Positions 1 through 13,242 of a DNA stretch of 64,000 nucleotides are shown piece after piece. The notes beneath the pieces are model-generated. The model searched no databases. It was given only the letters and a program-made list of their open reading frames with translations, and had not been told where the DNA came from. Numbering within the stretch: the stretch's first letter is position 1; each line of letters begins with the position of its first letter. This stretch comes from Epiperipatus broadwayi (lineage: Eukaryota; Onychophora; Udeonychophora; Euonychophora; Peripatidae): contig JAQFVV010006203.1 in assembly GCA_028023455.1 (NCBI GenBank), forward strand, positions 8,462,821 through 8,526,820, in the 5' to 3' direction. A program made the position numbers and the translations under genes.

Positions 1-407
1 ATGGTTCTTTTTGTTGTCTATTTAAAATTTTCTTAATAATAGCTGATGGATAACTATTTTTCATAAAAGTTTGTTCTATTTAGATCTTTTCTTTTTCCAA
101 ATCTCTGGTTTCTGAACAAACTTTTTTTTGCTGTGTTCCATAGTGATGGTATAACTCCATGTTTTGTGTTTCTGGTGTGATTGAATGTATAAACTAGGTA
201 TTTTCCTGTATGTGTAGGTTTTCTGTAAACTGTAGTTTTGATTTTGCCATGAGGGAGTCTTGTCACAAGAACATCTAAGAATGCCAATTTTTGTTCTTGT
301 TCTGATTCTATTGTAAATTTAATTAAAGGGGATATGCTGTTGATGTGTTTCCAGAAAATTTGTAGCAATACTTCACTATGTGGCCATACAATAAATTTAT
401 CATCCAC
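1..407 (-). pseudogene. Penelope-like element reverse transcriptase fragment, edge-truncated
   Basis: The minus strand reads an open frame of 117 codons (407 to 54), and homology continues past its stop to the window edge. The block around YRKPTHTGKYL, preceded by LAFLDVLVTR and followed by a KHGVIPSLW stretch, is characteristic of the C-terminal part of the reverse transcriptase of Penelope-like elements, just before the linker to the GIY-YIG endonuclease. In intact elements this enzyme copies the element RNA. Here the catalytic YADD region lies outside what is preserved and the piece is broken, so it is a fossil. Positions 1-185 are nearly the reverse complement of 440-616, so this fragment faces a second copy head to head. 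The family call is good; the subclade is not resolved. Confidence 0.8.
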
Positions 408-436
408 ATAGCAAAGCCAAACTTTAGGTGGATATC

Positions 437-1049
437 ACCAGGAACACAAAAAACATGGAGTTAGACTATCACTATGGGACAAAGCAAAAGAAGTTTTTTC
501 AGATACCAATGATTTGGGGAAAAAAAGATCTATATAGAAAAAACTTATGAAAAATGATTATACATCAGCTGTTATTAAAAAAATGTTAAATAGACAACAA
601 AAAAAACCATCAAGAGAAAAGACAATTGTTGGTGCTGTAATGTACCCATACATTCCAAAAATAGCAAACAAATTAAGGAAAATCTGCAATCCATATAACA
701 TCAGAGCAGTTTTCCAGACACATACCACACTATAAGGAATTCTAACAGCTATAAAGCCTATCTTGAAATTCTGAAAAGAAAAAACAGCATCTGTGAAATA
801 CCACATGAATGTGAGAGAACATATTTTGGTGAGACCAGTTGTCCCATTGAAAAGCACTTTCAATAACACAAACTGATGATTAGAAGAGAGAAAACAGATG
901 TGTATAAGTTAGCAGACCATGTATGTGCCAATGAACATATGTTCAATTGGGATAATACAAAAATATTTGATAAAGAAAAAAAGTTACAAAGAAAAAAATT
1001 TAAAGAAGATGCTCACATGACAATCATCCCAAAAGCCAACCTAGTGTGA
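437..1049 (+). pseudogene. Penelope-like element: RT tail, linker and GIY-YIG endonuclease, broken
   Basis: The plus strand repeats the RT tail seen on the other strand at 1-185, then gives the linker (547-735, ending in the VFQTHTTL block typical just before the endonuclease). After a frameshift comes a GIY-YIG domain at 783-1049. Visible there are CEIP at the start, the degenerate core RTYFGET (usually YIGET), KLADHV and NEHMFNW (the conserved His region), and a terminal basic helix. In-frame stops at the linker end and inside the GIY-YIG domain show that it is dead. In live PLEs the GIY-YIG nuclease nicks the target DNA for reverse transcription. It is truncated at its 5' end where it meets the oppositely oriented fragment. 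Confidence 0.8.
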
Positions 1050-1164
1050 CTATACATAATGTATGGAAACCACTAATCAACTTTGCTCTTAGGAAAGGTG
1101 GAGAAATAAGGACGAATCTCTTAGATAAGTATATGAAGTTTCTACAGACTGTTGCCTTTAGTAG

Positions 1165-1243
1165 GATGAGTCAATTGGTTAGAGAATTACCTTAAAATTC
1201 AATACTTAAGAATCTAAGGGTCCATGTTCAAATACCATGCTAG
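1165..1243 (+). repeat. tRNA-like (SINE head) segment with A-box and B-box-like motifs
   Basis: About 80 bp downstream of the PLE. An A-box-like TGAGTCAATTGG at 1168-1179 is followed 46 bp later by GTTCAAATACC at 1226-1236, a close match to the pol III B box (GTTCRANNCC). Spacing fits a tRNA-derived SINE head. The cloverleaf is no longer intact. A hammerhead-like motif follows at 1265-1310, an arrangement reminiscent of the schistosome Sm-alpha repeats, which have pol III boxes plus a hammerhead. Confidence 0.45.
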
Positions 1244-1264
1244 CATTGTCACTGTTTAGGCCAG

Positions 1265-1310
1265 TAAGACCTGAAGAAGGAGGTAAAATAATTCCTCCTG
1301 AAACATTGTG
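1265..1310 (+). ncRNA. Decayed hammerhead-like ribozyme motif
   Basis: CTGAAGA (1271-1277) matches box CUGANGA. A 6-bp stem II follows (AGGAGG 1278-1283 with CCTCCT 1294-1299), then GAAAC (1300-1304). The cleavage triplet position reads GTG, which is not a cleavable NUH, and stem I is poor, so this is a relic. A hammerhead 3' of a PLE body is expected from the known presence of hammerheads in PLE terminal repeats. Confidence 0.4.
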
Positions 1311-1911
1311 AATATACTAACCTATTTGATGTGCTATAACTAACAGTTGAATGTATTTGGAATATTTAAATAAAGTTAATTTTTTTCTAAAGACATTCAA
1401 TACGCACATTACATGATGGATATAGTCCAATATAAAAATACAACTAGAACTTTTATGTGAATATTTCAAACTAATATTAATAATTATAATATTTCTTATA
1501 AATTACGTGGAATCAATATCTCTCTCAAATATTCTATAAAACATTTACTCTGCATGCCATTTAATATTATTATATTTTAAAGTGAAAGCCATCTTTATAC
1601 TATCAAAAACACATATACTTCTCACCCTGCTTTTAAATAAAATATTTTCTTTATATTATATTTTGCTTAATATATAAAATGAATACTATTGTATTCATCA
1701 GGAACATTATGATGGCCTGTATATATCATTATCATCTTATCAGTAAAATATCTGTTTCTTTAAATTTACATGCATCTGTTAAATTTATATATAAAATGCA
1801 GAGGACTCTATTCTCTAACATAAAATGTAGTCTGTAATGATTAATCAGATAAATAACAAGGACATAACAAGCAATGAAAAAAATTAAAACATCTGTGCAG
1901 TGAAGTTTATT

Positions 1912-2503
1912 TTATATAATCAATAAAGCAAGTCATGTATGGTGTGACATTGCTTTTATGAGCTTGTATTTACAGATATGTAATATAGGGAATGTACCAA
2001 TGCTTCAAATAAGCTCTTAATTGATAAGTGCAGTAAGATAAAATATTTAAAATCTCTATCTAGAACATTCCTATCCCCAAACCAATTGTTTTCAAGTTTT
2101 TGGATCACCTCAATGAGGAGCTAGAATATTCAGACACTAGATCTAAAATATCAGTTCTAAACCCAGCACTTATTTAATACTTAATATTTAAGTAGAAACT
2201 CTAAAATTTTCAAACATGAAAATGTCTTTAACTTCAGCTAACTTAAATAGTTATATGGGATTGAACCAAATTCTGATATTATATATTAGTAGCTTTAAAA
2301 TTGCCAAAATCTTAAAGGTAAAATTATAATAGTCAATAAAGCAAGTCATATATAGCATGACATTGTTTTTATGAGCTTGTATTTACAAATATGTAATATA
2401 GAGATCATACCAATAGCACAAACAAGCTATTAATTGATAAGTGTGGTAAGAGAAAATATTTAAAATCTCTATCTAGATCATTTCTATCCCCAGACCAATT
2501 GAG
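1912..2503 (-). repeat. 413-bp tandem repeat (about 1.4 copies), hammerhead family
   Basis: Positions 1912-2088 recur at 2325-2501 with the same order of landmarks (CAATAAAGCAAGTCAT, ATGAGCTTGTATTTACA, TTAATTGATAAGTG, AAAATCTCTATCTAGA, CTATCCCCA). The offset is 413 bp. On the minus strand the expected self-cleavage positions of the two copies (2080/2079 and 2493/2492) are also 413 nt apart. The unique part (2125-2300) is homologous to 61305-61440 far to the right, so this is a dispersed family. No coding capacity is seen. The first copy holds the hammerhead-like motif; the second keeps only its 3' half. Confidence 0.65.
2071..2120 (-). ncRNA. Hammerhead-like ribozyme in the 413-bp repeat
   Basis: Minus strand: a stem I strand (CTCCTCA, 2120-2114) can pair through six positions with TGGGGATAG (2079-2071), counting one G-U pair. 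The core reads TTGAGGT where CUGANGA is expected (two changes), followed by a GAAA at the right place, a palindromic stem III segment (ACAATTGGT) and a cleavable T17. The arrangement is that of a type-I hammerhead with a very short helix III. Core changes suggest it is inactive. Confidence 0.45.
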
Positions 2504-2519
2504 AGCTTGTTTGAGTTAT

Positions 2520-4580
2520 TGGTACACTCTCTATATTACTTATTTATTTTATCTATTTCAAAAATTGATATTTATAGGCTATATTTTTTTTATTTATTTA
2601 CACATATCTTGAAAACCATTAAATGCATATGTTTATTTAATCATTTCTTTCCAACAGTTATATATGTGACCAACATATAAAAATCATTAAAACGTTTTTT
2701 TTTTCTATAATATTTTTTTAATATTATTTTTACAATTAAATCTTTAAAAAAATAATCGCCATCATTAAAATAAAAATAATTGCTGTTCGCAAATACTACC
2801 CTCAGAAATATAGTAAATTTAACCTTGCTAGTAATGGTATTTTGAAAAAAAAAAACAATATTACCATTTGAATTACTTTATTTTGTTATAAAGTGTACTA
2901 TAAGAAAATTGCTTAATTTCCTAAAGTATTTATGCTTTCTTTAGGCTTTTTAGTATATAACAATGAAAACTTCTAATGTCATATAATTTCCCCATTGAAT
3001 ATAGTATCAACTTTGTACACTTTCTTATTTTACTAATAACATATTTTTTATTTTTTAATTAACCATTTCCATTTCATTTCATAATTGTTTCTTCCCTCTG
3101 CATATTTCTGTAATAAGAGCTTCTTATTTTTACATGACTGTTAAAATATGTCACATTCTTTTCAAAAAATAAAGAAAACCACATTACACAATTTTATCTC
3201 TATTCTGTGAATGACCATCTGTATCTCAGTGACTTAACTGTTTTAACATCCCGTGTGTTGAATCTTATCTGCCTAATGAGTAAAAGCTTTACTGATTGAG
3301 TGTTAACAAATAAATACTTCAGTGTAAATACCATAAGCATAATCTTACAGGATCTGCAACCTTAAATAAACCCAGTTATAATACTGAATAAATCATCAGT
3401 GATTTAATAATAAATTAAAACTGGAGGCTTCAAACTAAAAAAATTATCAAGAAGGCATTAAATATTTTGAATGGAAAAAAAAAACCTTGAAATAAAATAC
3501 ATAGAAATTCAAATTCAGATTATCATTCACTCAATCATTAGCAGGTATTCATAATTGATGATGATTTTTCTATCTATAGAAAAAGAGAGAAAATAGGCAA
3601 AAAGAGAAAGAATAAAAACTTTACAAAAAACATAGTAGCCAGAATTGGTGTTTAACAGAAGAGAAAAATATGATCACAAAATCAGCCATTTCTTTAACAC
3701 TGAAAAGTCAGAGAAATTCAGGTGGGTTAAGATGCTGATAACATAACCTAAATATATTGAGCTAGATATGTATCTAATGGCATAAACAACATAATAGTGT
3801 GTGTGCATAACATATAAAGTTGAAAGGAAGAGTAGAAATAAATACAAACAATCTTTTTGTAGATATTATTACACTGGAATAACAGTAAGAGATTAAATAA
3901 TTTTGGATTTAAAATTTTTTATTATAAATTATGCATTTAAAAAGGTTTAATTAATATTTGAGTAATTCTGATTTTGAAATGTAAACAAGCATGTTTTAAT
4001 GTTACAATAGATATACTGGTAATTATAAAATTGTACTATCAGATTTTAATTAGATTACTTTTTTTTAATTAAACCTTGTATAATATTTTGATAAAAAATA
4101 CTACAAAGTTGTGTTCAGAAGGATTAAGGTAAATTGAAAAGAATCATTAAATTTTTTCAATTAAGATAAAGAAAACATACTTTTAATTAATGTTGAGTTT
4201 TTAGTGACCCTGATTATAAAAAAGTTGGAAAAAAGATTACAGGAGTTTTTAAAGTTTTTACAGTACTAAGGTTAGAACCATGAAAATATAACTGAAGGCA
4301 AGACAGTGCAAGTCCAGCTCCTGATAATACTTTACAATAGTTGAGTTTCGATTCACATGGAAACAAGTCCCAAGGGGGCTCACTATGGTGCAACAATTAC
4401 TGAATTATACTTTTTTCAAATATGAAAATAAGCCAAGTTACTGCTTTAAAAAGGACCAGTTTATCAAGAGATTCCATCAGCCTGCTGAAGAATTAGTTTA
4501 CATGTATACTATTTTATCTATATGCAGAGAAGCACAGATAAAGGTACTATGTTGTGTATATATAAAGTACATCTGATTAG
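2520..4580. other. AT-rich non-coding stretch
   Basis: No frame with recognisable protein is present. The only structure I can support is a block at 3500-3760 that recurs, diverged, at 10420-10640 (shared ATTCACTCAATC-like start, a short purine-rich A/G run, AGAATTGGTGT, and a GCTGATAACA / GCTTATAACA end). This marks an unidentified dispersed repeat. Confidence 0.5.
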
Positions 4581-4588
4581 TAGTTGGT

Positions 4589-4615
4589 TATATATATATA
4601 TATATATATATATAA

Positions 4616-4674
<59 letters not shown>
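4589..4674. repeat. (TA)n microsatellite
   Basis: About 85 bp of alternating TA with one ATAACCATA interruption near 4614. It borders the inverted copy of the hammerhead repeat that starts at 4681. Confidence 0.9.
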
Positions 4675-4678
<4 letters not shown>

Positions 4679-4775
4679 CAATAGATGGTGCTTTACCAAA
4701 GCCACTGAACAAGTGTATATTTGTTTATATAAATGTCAAAAGAGTCAGAATTCACTATCTCTTTCATTTGCTCCA

Positions 4776-4822
4776 CCTTCAGATCAGCATATTTCAAGCT
4801 AATTAGCTATCATCAGTGAACA
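4776..4822 (-). ncRNA. Inverted, degraded hammerhead copy
   Basis: The minus strand reads CTGATGA, then a self-complementary TAGCTAATTAGCT stem II, GAAA, a partly mismatched stem III and GATC before TGAAGG. The 5' strand of stem I has lost its CC, leaving four pairs. It is an older, opposite-strand relative of the three plus-strand copies to its right. Confidence 0.55.
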
Positions 4823-5102
4823 ATAGGGCTAGAAACTAAATTTAAACACTGACTCCAAATATACGCTTGTTCGGTGTTTTTGTTTTTCATAAATGTACCT
4901 TTAAAGGTTTTAGCAATGATATATATTGCAGAGGCTTTGACTAGGTGGTGAAACTGAACTGATATCAGACCCATGTAGCTATCTGGCTTGTTAGGCTGGG
5001 TTTGAAGACATTACATGTCTGAAAAATTCATGCTTGCAAACTGATAGGAACTTTTTGCATAAACTCTTGGAGTCAGTGTTTAGATATAGTTTCTAGCCCT
5101 AT

Positions 5103-5149
5103 CCTTCACTGATGATAGCAAATTAGCTTGAAATCAGCTGATCTGAAGG
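5103..5149 (+). ncRNA. Type-I hammerhead ribozyme, copy 1
   Basis: Stem I is CCTTCA (5103-5108) with TGAAGG (5144-5149), a perfect 6 bp. Box CTGATGA is at 5109-5115. Stem II (5116-5129) has a U-U mismatch at 10.1/11.1, then AGC/GCT. GAA is at 5130-5132. Stem III is ATC/GAT (5133-5135 and 5140-5142) closed by an AGCT tetraloop, and the cleavage base C17 is at 5143. All invariant core bases are present. Predicted cut is between 5143 and 5144. The non-canonical 10.1/11.1 pair could slow the reaction. Confidence 0.75.
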
Positions 5150-5514
5150 TGGAGCAAATGAAAGAGATAGTGAATTCTGACTCTTTTAATGTTTATGTAA
5201 ACAAATATATGCTTGTTCAGTGGTTTTGGTAAAGCACCATCTATTGATCATAAATACAAGTGATAGCAAGTTACATGATTATAAGTTGTTTTTGTTTTTC
5301 ATAAATGTACCTTTAAAGGCTTTTGCAAGGATATATATTGCAGAGGCTTTTACTATGTGGTAAAACTGAACTGATATCAGACCCATGTAGCTATCTGGCT
5401 TGTTAGGCTGGGTTTGAAGACATTGCGTGTCTGAAAAATTCATGCTTGTAAACTGATAGGAACATTTTGCATAATCGCTTGAAGTCAGTGTTTAGATCTA
5501 GTTTCTAGCCCTAT

Positions 5515-5561
5515 CCTTCACTGATGATAGCAAATTAGCTTGAAATCAGCTGATCTGAAGG
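5515..5561 (+). ncRNA. Type-I hammerhead ribozyme, copy 2
   Basis: Identical in core and stems to copy 1, 412 bp downstream. Stem I is 5515-5520 with 5556-5561, CTGATGA is at 5521-5527, GAA at 5542-5544 and C17 at 5555. Together with copy 1 it would release a 412-nt RNA. Confidence 0.75.
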
Positions 5562-5919
5562 TGGAGCAAACGAAACAGATAGTGAATTCTGACTCTTTTG
5601 ATATTTATGTAAACAAATATACGCTTGTTCAGTGATTTTGGTAAAGCACCATCTATTGATCATAAATAAAAGCGATACCAAGTTATGTTATTATAACTTG
5701 TTTTTCATAAATGTACCTTTAAAGGTTTTTGCAATGATATATATTACAGAGGCCTTGACTATTTGGTGAAACTGAACTGATATCAGACCTATGTAGCTAT
5801 CTGGCTTGTTAGGCTGGGTTTGAAGACATTATGTGTCTGAAAAATTCATGCTTGCAAACTGATAGAAACTTTTTGCATAACGCTTGGAGTCAGTGTTTAG
5901 ATCTAGTTTCTATCCCTAT

Positions 5920-5966
5920 CCTTCACTGATGATAGCAAATTGGCTTGAAATCAGCTGATCTGAAGG
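5920..5966 (+). ncRNA. Type-I hammerhead ribozyme, copy 3
   Basis: Same fold 405 bp after copy 2: stem I 5920-5925 with 5961-5966, CTGATGA at 5926-5932, GAA at 5947-5949, C17 at 5960. Stem II differs by one base (GGCTT instead of AGCTT), which replaces an A-U pair neighbour but leaves the core intact. Confidence 0.72.
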
Positions 5967-6799
5967 TGGAGCAAATGAAAGAGATAGTGAATTCTGACTC
6001 TTTTCATGTTTATGTAAACAAATATATGCTTGTTTGGTGGTTTTGGTAAAGTGCCATCTATTGATCATAAATACAAGCGATGGCAAGTTACGTGATTATA
6101 ACCTGTTTTTGTTTTTCATATATATATATATAAATATTGAGAATGATATTATTTTAAATAATTTCTTGAAAATGACAGTTGTAATTTTAAATTACAATTT
6201 TTTTAAAGTAAATAACTTTATTCAACTAAAAGTAAGATGTGTTTCCAGTATGTTTTATTTTTAAAAAAAAAATCAAAAAATCTTTTTATATTGAACAAAT
6301 AAATTTGCTGGAGTATTTTTAAATATGTTTATAATTAATCAAGAGAAAAAGAACTTTCCGAATTGAATCTCATGACAATTTTCTTTTTTTTTTTAATGAA
6401 AACTTTTTTACCTTTAAAAATAATGTATTAATTAATCTTTGATTCATTGTATTTATTTTATATATATATATATACACACATGCATGTCAATTTTATGTAT
6501 ATTTTTAACATGGAATTAATTGTGCCATAAGTTTATTATTTAGACAAGTTAAAAATGATATAAATGCCAGTATGTGCACACATTTCCATACACACACACA
6601 CACATATATATATATATTAAATCAGTCATTAATTATATATTATAAAGATGAATTTTATTTATAGGTTTATGACAATTCAAATACGTTCATTAATTATTAT
6701 ACAATATGTCTGTATGCCAATATATGTGATTTATTTTAAACCTATTTGTAAATCACAATATGATAGCTTATTGTATTAACCCACTTATGCTTCAAATGA

Positions 6800-7840
6800 C
6801 AGAGAAACATCTTTTGGATAATTCACCCCCTGTTGAATTTTTCCATAAGTATTATAGATTAAAATGTATGTAAAACAGTGTACTTTATTATAATAACTTT
6901 TCTGGTGAAAATTCCATGTTAAAAGGTGCAAAATTCAAAATTCCTGCTCTTACAATAGACATAAGCCCCACCCTGACATGTTCAACCATTGTGTGTTGCC
7001 AAGGCTATAAAACATTTTGTGTTTTATGACATTGAAGTTTTCAATGATGCAAAAACATGTTTATTTGTGGATTTATTACTGTTTTAGATTTTTTAAAAAT
7101 AATTTACACTATATTTATTAGATATCAACAAATATAAATAATTAATAACATATTTTGACTTGAAATACTTTATTTTCAAAAATATAATGTTATATTAACA
7201 GCTAATGTAAATATAGCCTGAATCAAATTTGGAGACTTGCTATGATGTAAACAATCTACTTATATTTACAAGGAAGAAAATAATCACAATTTTGCAATAA
7301 ATATTTAAAAAATTTAAGCTTTTAAAAGATAATTCATTAGATATTAGAGAAATAAATAATTATTCATTCATGTTTTTAAAAATATTCAGAAACAAAGAAG
7401 ATTTCATTGATTTTATAAACTGAAAATAATATTTCTAAAAACAATGATGTATAATGTCTTTGTTTTGATTACAGTCTCATTTTTTAATATTTGCAAAAAC
7501 AAAATGTGAACATTTACAATTTATTTCAGTAGTAAACAAGAATATCTATCAAAAGAAGTCAAATTTGTTATTTTCTGTTAAGTAATAATCATTTTATCAT
7601 ATATTTTACATTGACATAAACTGAAAATATTTTTTCTAGAAATGATGATGTATAAAGTCTTTGTTTTCATTACATCCTCATTTTTTTAATATTTACAGAA
7701 ACAAAATGTGAACATTTAAAATTTATTTCAACAGTAGACAAGAATATTTATCACATGAAGTCAATTTTATTATTTTCTAATAAGTAATAATCATTTTATC
7801 ATATATTTTATGTTGACATGTCAGACAAAAAAAAATCAGA
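6800..7840. repeat. ~1-kb dispersed repeat, copy 1, with internal 200-bp tandem duplication
   Basis: The segment is reverse-complementary to 37260-38110 over most of its length. Matching landmarks include CCTGACATGTTCAACC, GTTGCCAAGGCT, TTATGACATTGAAG and ATTTTATCATATATTTTA. Within it, 7420-7620 is repeated at 7622-7815 (ATGATGTATAATGTCTTTG, AAAATGTGAACATTTA, AGTAATAATCATTTTATC), so this copy carries a duplication. No ORF, terminal repeat or tail could be recognised. Confidence 0.6.
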
Positions 7841-8339
7841 ATAGCAAAGTATGAAACAATTAATGAAAATCAGAATTATTAAATGTATATTTATGGCATA
7901 CTCAGCAGATCTTATTTTCATTTTATTGTTTCTAATTAATAAATTTATATTTCATTGTTAAAGTTATTCCAGTGAATTTATTAAGCCTAGAATATATTTA
8001 AAATATTATATGTTAAGATTATATCTTTTGATCACAGTAACAATTATAGAGCTTTTGCTCTCTGTGCTGGATTTATGCATAACAGACTATTATAAAAAGG
8101 TTTTACGTTTAGTGTTATGAACATCCAGATGATGATAATGGTGGATAACACAACATGAATAATCTTTAAAGTTGATGCACTACATTTTAATTATTTATTT
8201 AGAAATTAAGTTTATAGTTGGCCCGTATATTAATGGTACTAAGTGGCCAGAGCATTGATGATGATCAGTATGTTTTAGTGACCCAGCATTTTTTATTCAT
8301 TATATTCTTATTTATTAGCACTTAATTTGTGCATTCAAA

Positions 8340-8530
8340 TTATTATTTAAATAATCTGCCCCAAGTTGGCAAGGACTAAACAATTAGCCTAATCTATAGT
8401 AGACCCATTTCAAATCCAGTCATAAGATTGACTGTTTGATTATTCATGATAATAAATGAGTACTGCTTTTGTGTAATGCTAATGAACTTATAAATAGTTC
8501 TGTGCTGATCTCTCATGCTCATTTTTTTAA
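8340..8530 (+). repeat. Dispersed SINE-like repeat, copy 1
   Basis: The block with CAAATCCAGTCATAAG (8414-8429) and GTGCTGATCTCTCATGCTC (about 8501-8520) recurs inverted at 25795-25970. TTTCAAATCC resembles a pol III B box, which is the reason for suspecting a SINE. No tail or target duplication is seen. Confidence 0.4.
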
Positions 8531-8610
8531 TATTTAATTTTATATTTTGGTTTTTTGGGGATGATGATGGTTTTCCATCCTCATAATTTGGTCCTAATGT
8601 GGTATACTGT

Positions 8611-11090
<2,480 letters not shown>

Positions 11091-11095
11091 AGCCA

Positions 11096-12660
11096 TTACT
11101 ATATATAAAATCCCTATTTTTTTGGTTGTCTGAGTGGTGAATGTATATTTGTCCATGAATATTTGTCAACAATGCTGTCACATGTTGAATTCACAAACAA
11201 TTAAAAAAAATTATTACATCAAAACCTGTCATAATACTGTCAAATTCACATATCAAATAAAACAGGAAACAATGACCTTTCAGGCTGGTTACATTTCTCA
11301 CATTTATTTGTACAATATTAATATCTTTAATTTAATTTACATTAAATTTTTAAAAATATTTGATAAAGCAACCAATTATAAATAACTACTTAAAAAGTGG
11401 TGATCTTTTCAGGCCACTGTTCTAATAGGTGGATTTTTTAATATCTAACACTGTCAAATTTACCTATCAAATATAAAAATATATTTAATTTTTTTATTTT
11501 AATTTAGCTTTATTAATAGTTTTGTGGACCATGCCTTTGGCTGGGTATATAAAACTATGAATAAATATAAATGTATTAATACCTTTCCAGATACATTTCA
11601 AACATTTTTTCAATTGTGAATTTTTCATCTTTATTTACATAATATTAAAACCGTTTGTTTAATTTATGTTAAATCTTTTAAAAAAATTGTTAAAACAAGC
11701 AATTAAAAGAAATATTATAAATATTATTGCTATATATAAAATCCCCATTGTCTTTGTTGTCTGAATAGTGAATGTATGTTTGTCCATAAAATATTTATCC
11801 ACAAGGCCATCACATGTCGAATTCGCAACCAATTAAAAAGTTATTACACCATTAATAAACTATCATAGTGCTTTCAAATTTACATATCAAATATAACAGG
11901 CAATGTCAGCCTTTTAGACTGGCTACATATTTATTAATATAATATTAAAATCCTTTGTTTAATTTACATTAAATCATTAAAAAAAATTTCTAAAGCAACC
12001 AATTAAAAAAGCTATTACAAATATTATATTTAATAATATGTAACTTTATTATGAAGAATTTAATGTGAAGTAAATAATGCTGTCAAATTCACATATTTTT
12101 CTATTATATAAATCAATGTCTGTCTGCAACGCTGTCTAATTGGCTGTTTTAATTTATTTTATTTTAATTGGTTGTTTTAACTAATTACAAAAAAAAGTAA
12201 TTGCACCATTAAAATAAAACACTAAAAAAAAATGGTGCATGTGCTTTTAATTACAGTAGAGAACTAAATAGGTATGGTATTTAAATTGTGAAAAAAATGT
12301 GATTACAGTATATAAATTCATGTTTGAAATGTGATATTTAGTGAGAGGAAAAAATAGATGCTATAGTATCATATTTATGTTTAGTTTTGGTTAGGTATAA
12401 TTGAAGTCTAGTTTGATATCACATATTTCATGTTAATTTTATCCATTAATAATTGTCTATAATGCTAATAACTTCACATATCAAATATAGCAGGTATATT
12501 TAAAAGTTTAAATTTGAAATTAGAGGCATGCTTTGATTACAAGCATTTTATTCAAAGCAAGTAATATATATTTCTCACATTTATTTCTATAATATTAAAA
12601 TCTTTTCTTTAATTTACATTAAATCTTAAAATAATTTTTTAAAACAACCAATTAAAAAAA
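11096..12660 (+). repeat. Degenerate long tandem repeats (about four part-copies)
   Basis: Two fuller copies start at 11096 and 11726 (TATATATAAAATCCC..., a GTCTGA(G/A)T(G/A)GTGAATGTAT block, TTGTCCAT, a GCTGTCACATG / GCCATCACATG block, CAAATTTACATATCAAATA). Each ends in TTTAATTTACATTAAAT followed by an ACCAATTA(A/T)AA block. Partial copies lie at about 11410-11700 and 12400-12660. The spacing is 630 bp, or about half that for the part-copies. They resemble the non-autonomous internal repeats of a DNA element, but no ends were found. Open frames here are incidental. Confidence 0.55.
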
Positions 12661-12749
12661 AGATGGCCTTTACATAGGGCAGATATATCTTGTTAATAAT
12701 AATTACAACTATTACTAACCTTAGTTCCTAGGTGAAGCTAGCTGAAAAA

Positions 12750-13242
12750 ATTAACAGTGTTTTCATATAATAAATATGATGTAGCAGGGTTAACATATGG
12801 TAATGATGCATTATGTGTTAGTAAAGGGGTATTAAATTACTTAGTTTAAAAGGGAAGTAGGAAGACATGCATTGGATGCAGATGTATGAACAGCAAGGGA
12901 GACAATTCAAGGAAAAAATGGGATGGTCAAGTTTTCATATAAGAGATGCAAAAAGGAAAATGAAAATGTTTGGTAGATTACAGTTTATGAATATAAAAGA
13001 ATAGCCAAAATAGTATTTAATTGAGTTATGAATAAAGGCAGATAACAAGATGGGTGAGAAAGATTTGGATAAAAAATGTATATTAGCATATTTGTACAAA
13101 AGATGGGATGATTGTGTTAGGAGGATTGTTGAGTGTTATAGTGGTAAGCAATGGAATAAAAGAATAGATTTATTAATAAAGAATTGGGAGTTAGAGAGAT
13201 GGAGAACTAGTATGGAGAGTAAAAAGAGTGTAAATATATATA
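12750..13242 (+). pseudogene. LINE fragment A: part of ORF2 C-terminal region
   Basis: The sequence is about 90% identical to 44590-45160 of the better-preserved LINE in this window, with a ~55-bp internal deletion near 12780. It encodes broken pieces of the region after the RT (DALCVSKGVLNYL, then KRWDDCVRRIVECYSGKQW at 13098-13154). It stops abruptly at TAAATATATATA (13231-13242). The continuation of the same ORF is at 18663, so a 5.4-kb insertion splits this copy. It is non-functional. Confidence 0.8.

Larger units (their letters stand above)
4681..6120 (+). repeat. Retrozyme-like ~410-bp tandem repeat with hammerhead ribozymes, plus an inverted partial copy
   Basis: The marker GTTTTTCATAAATGTACC recurs at about 4883, 5293 and 5701, with a broken start of a fourth unit near 6110. 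This gives two complete cleavage-to-cleavage monomers (5144-5555, 412 nt; 5556-5960, 405 nt) and partial ends. Copies look around 95% identical. Each full unit has a type-I hammerhead fold on the plus strand. Positions 4681-4855 are the reverse complement of the hammerhead end of the unit, so the array is flanked by an inverted partial copy. No protein is encoded. Unit length, tandem arrangement and hammerhead type match what is described for animal retrozymes, non-autonomous retroelements whose RNA self-cleaves and circularises. Confidence 0.8.

Noticed and set aside
4518-4802. Open frames made of Ile-Tyr repeats on both strands
   Set aside because: They are translations of the (TA)n microsatellite.
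11134-11385. 83-codon plus-strand frame
   Set aside because: It lies in a degenerate tandem repeat, and the homologous copy 630 bp downstream is not open.
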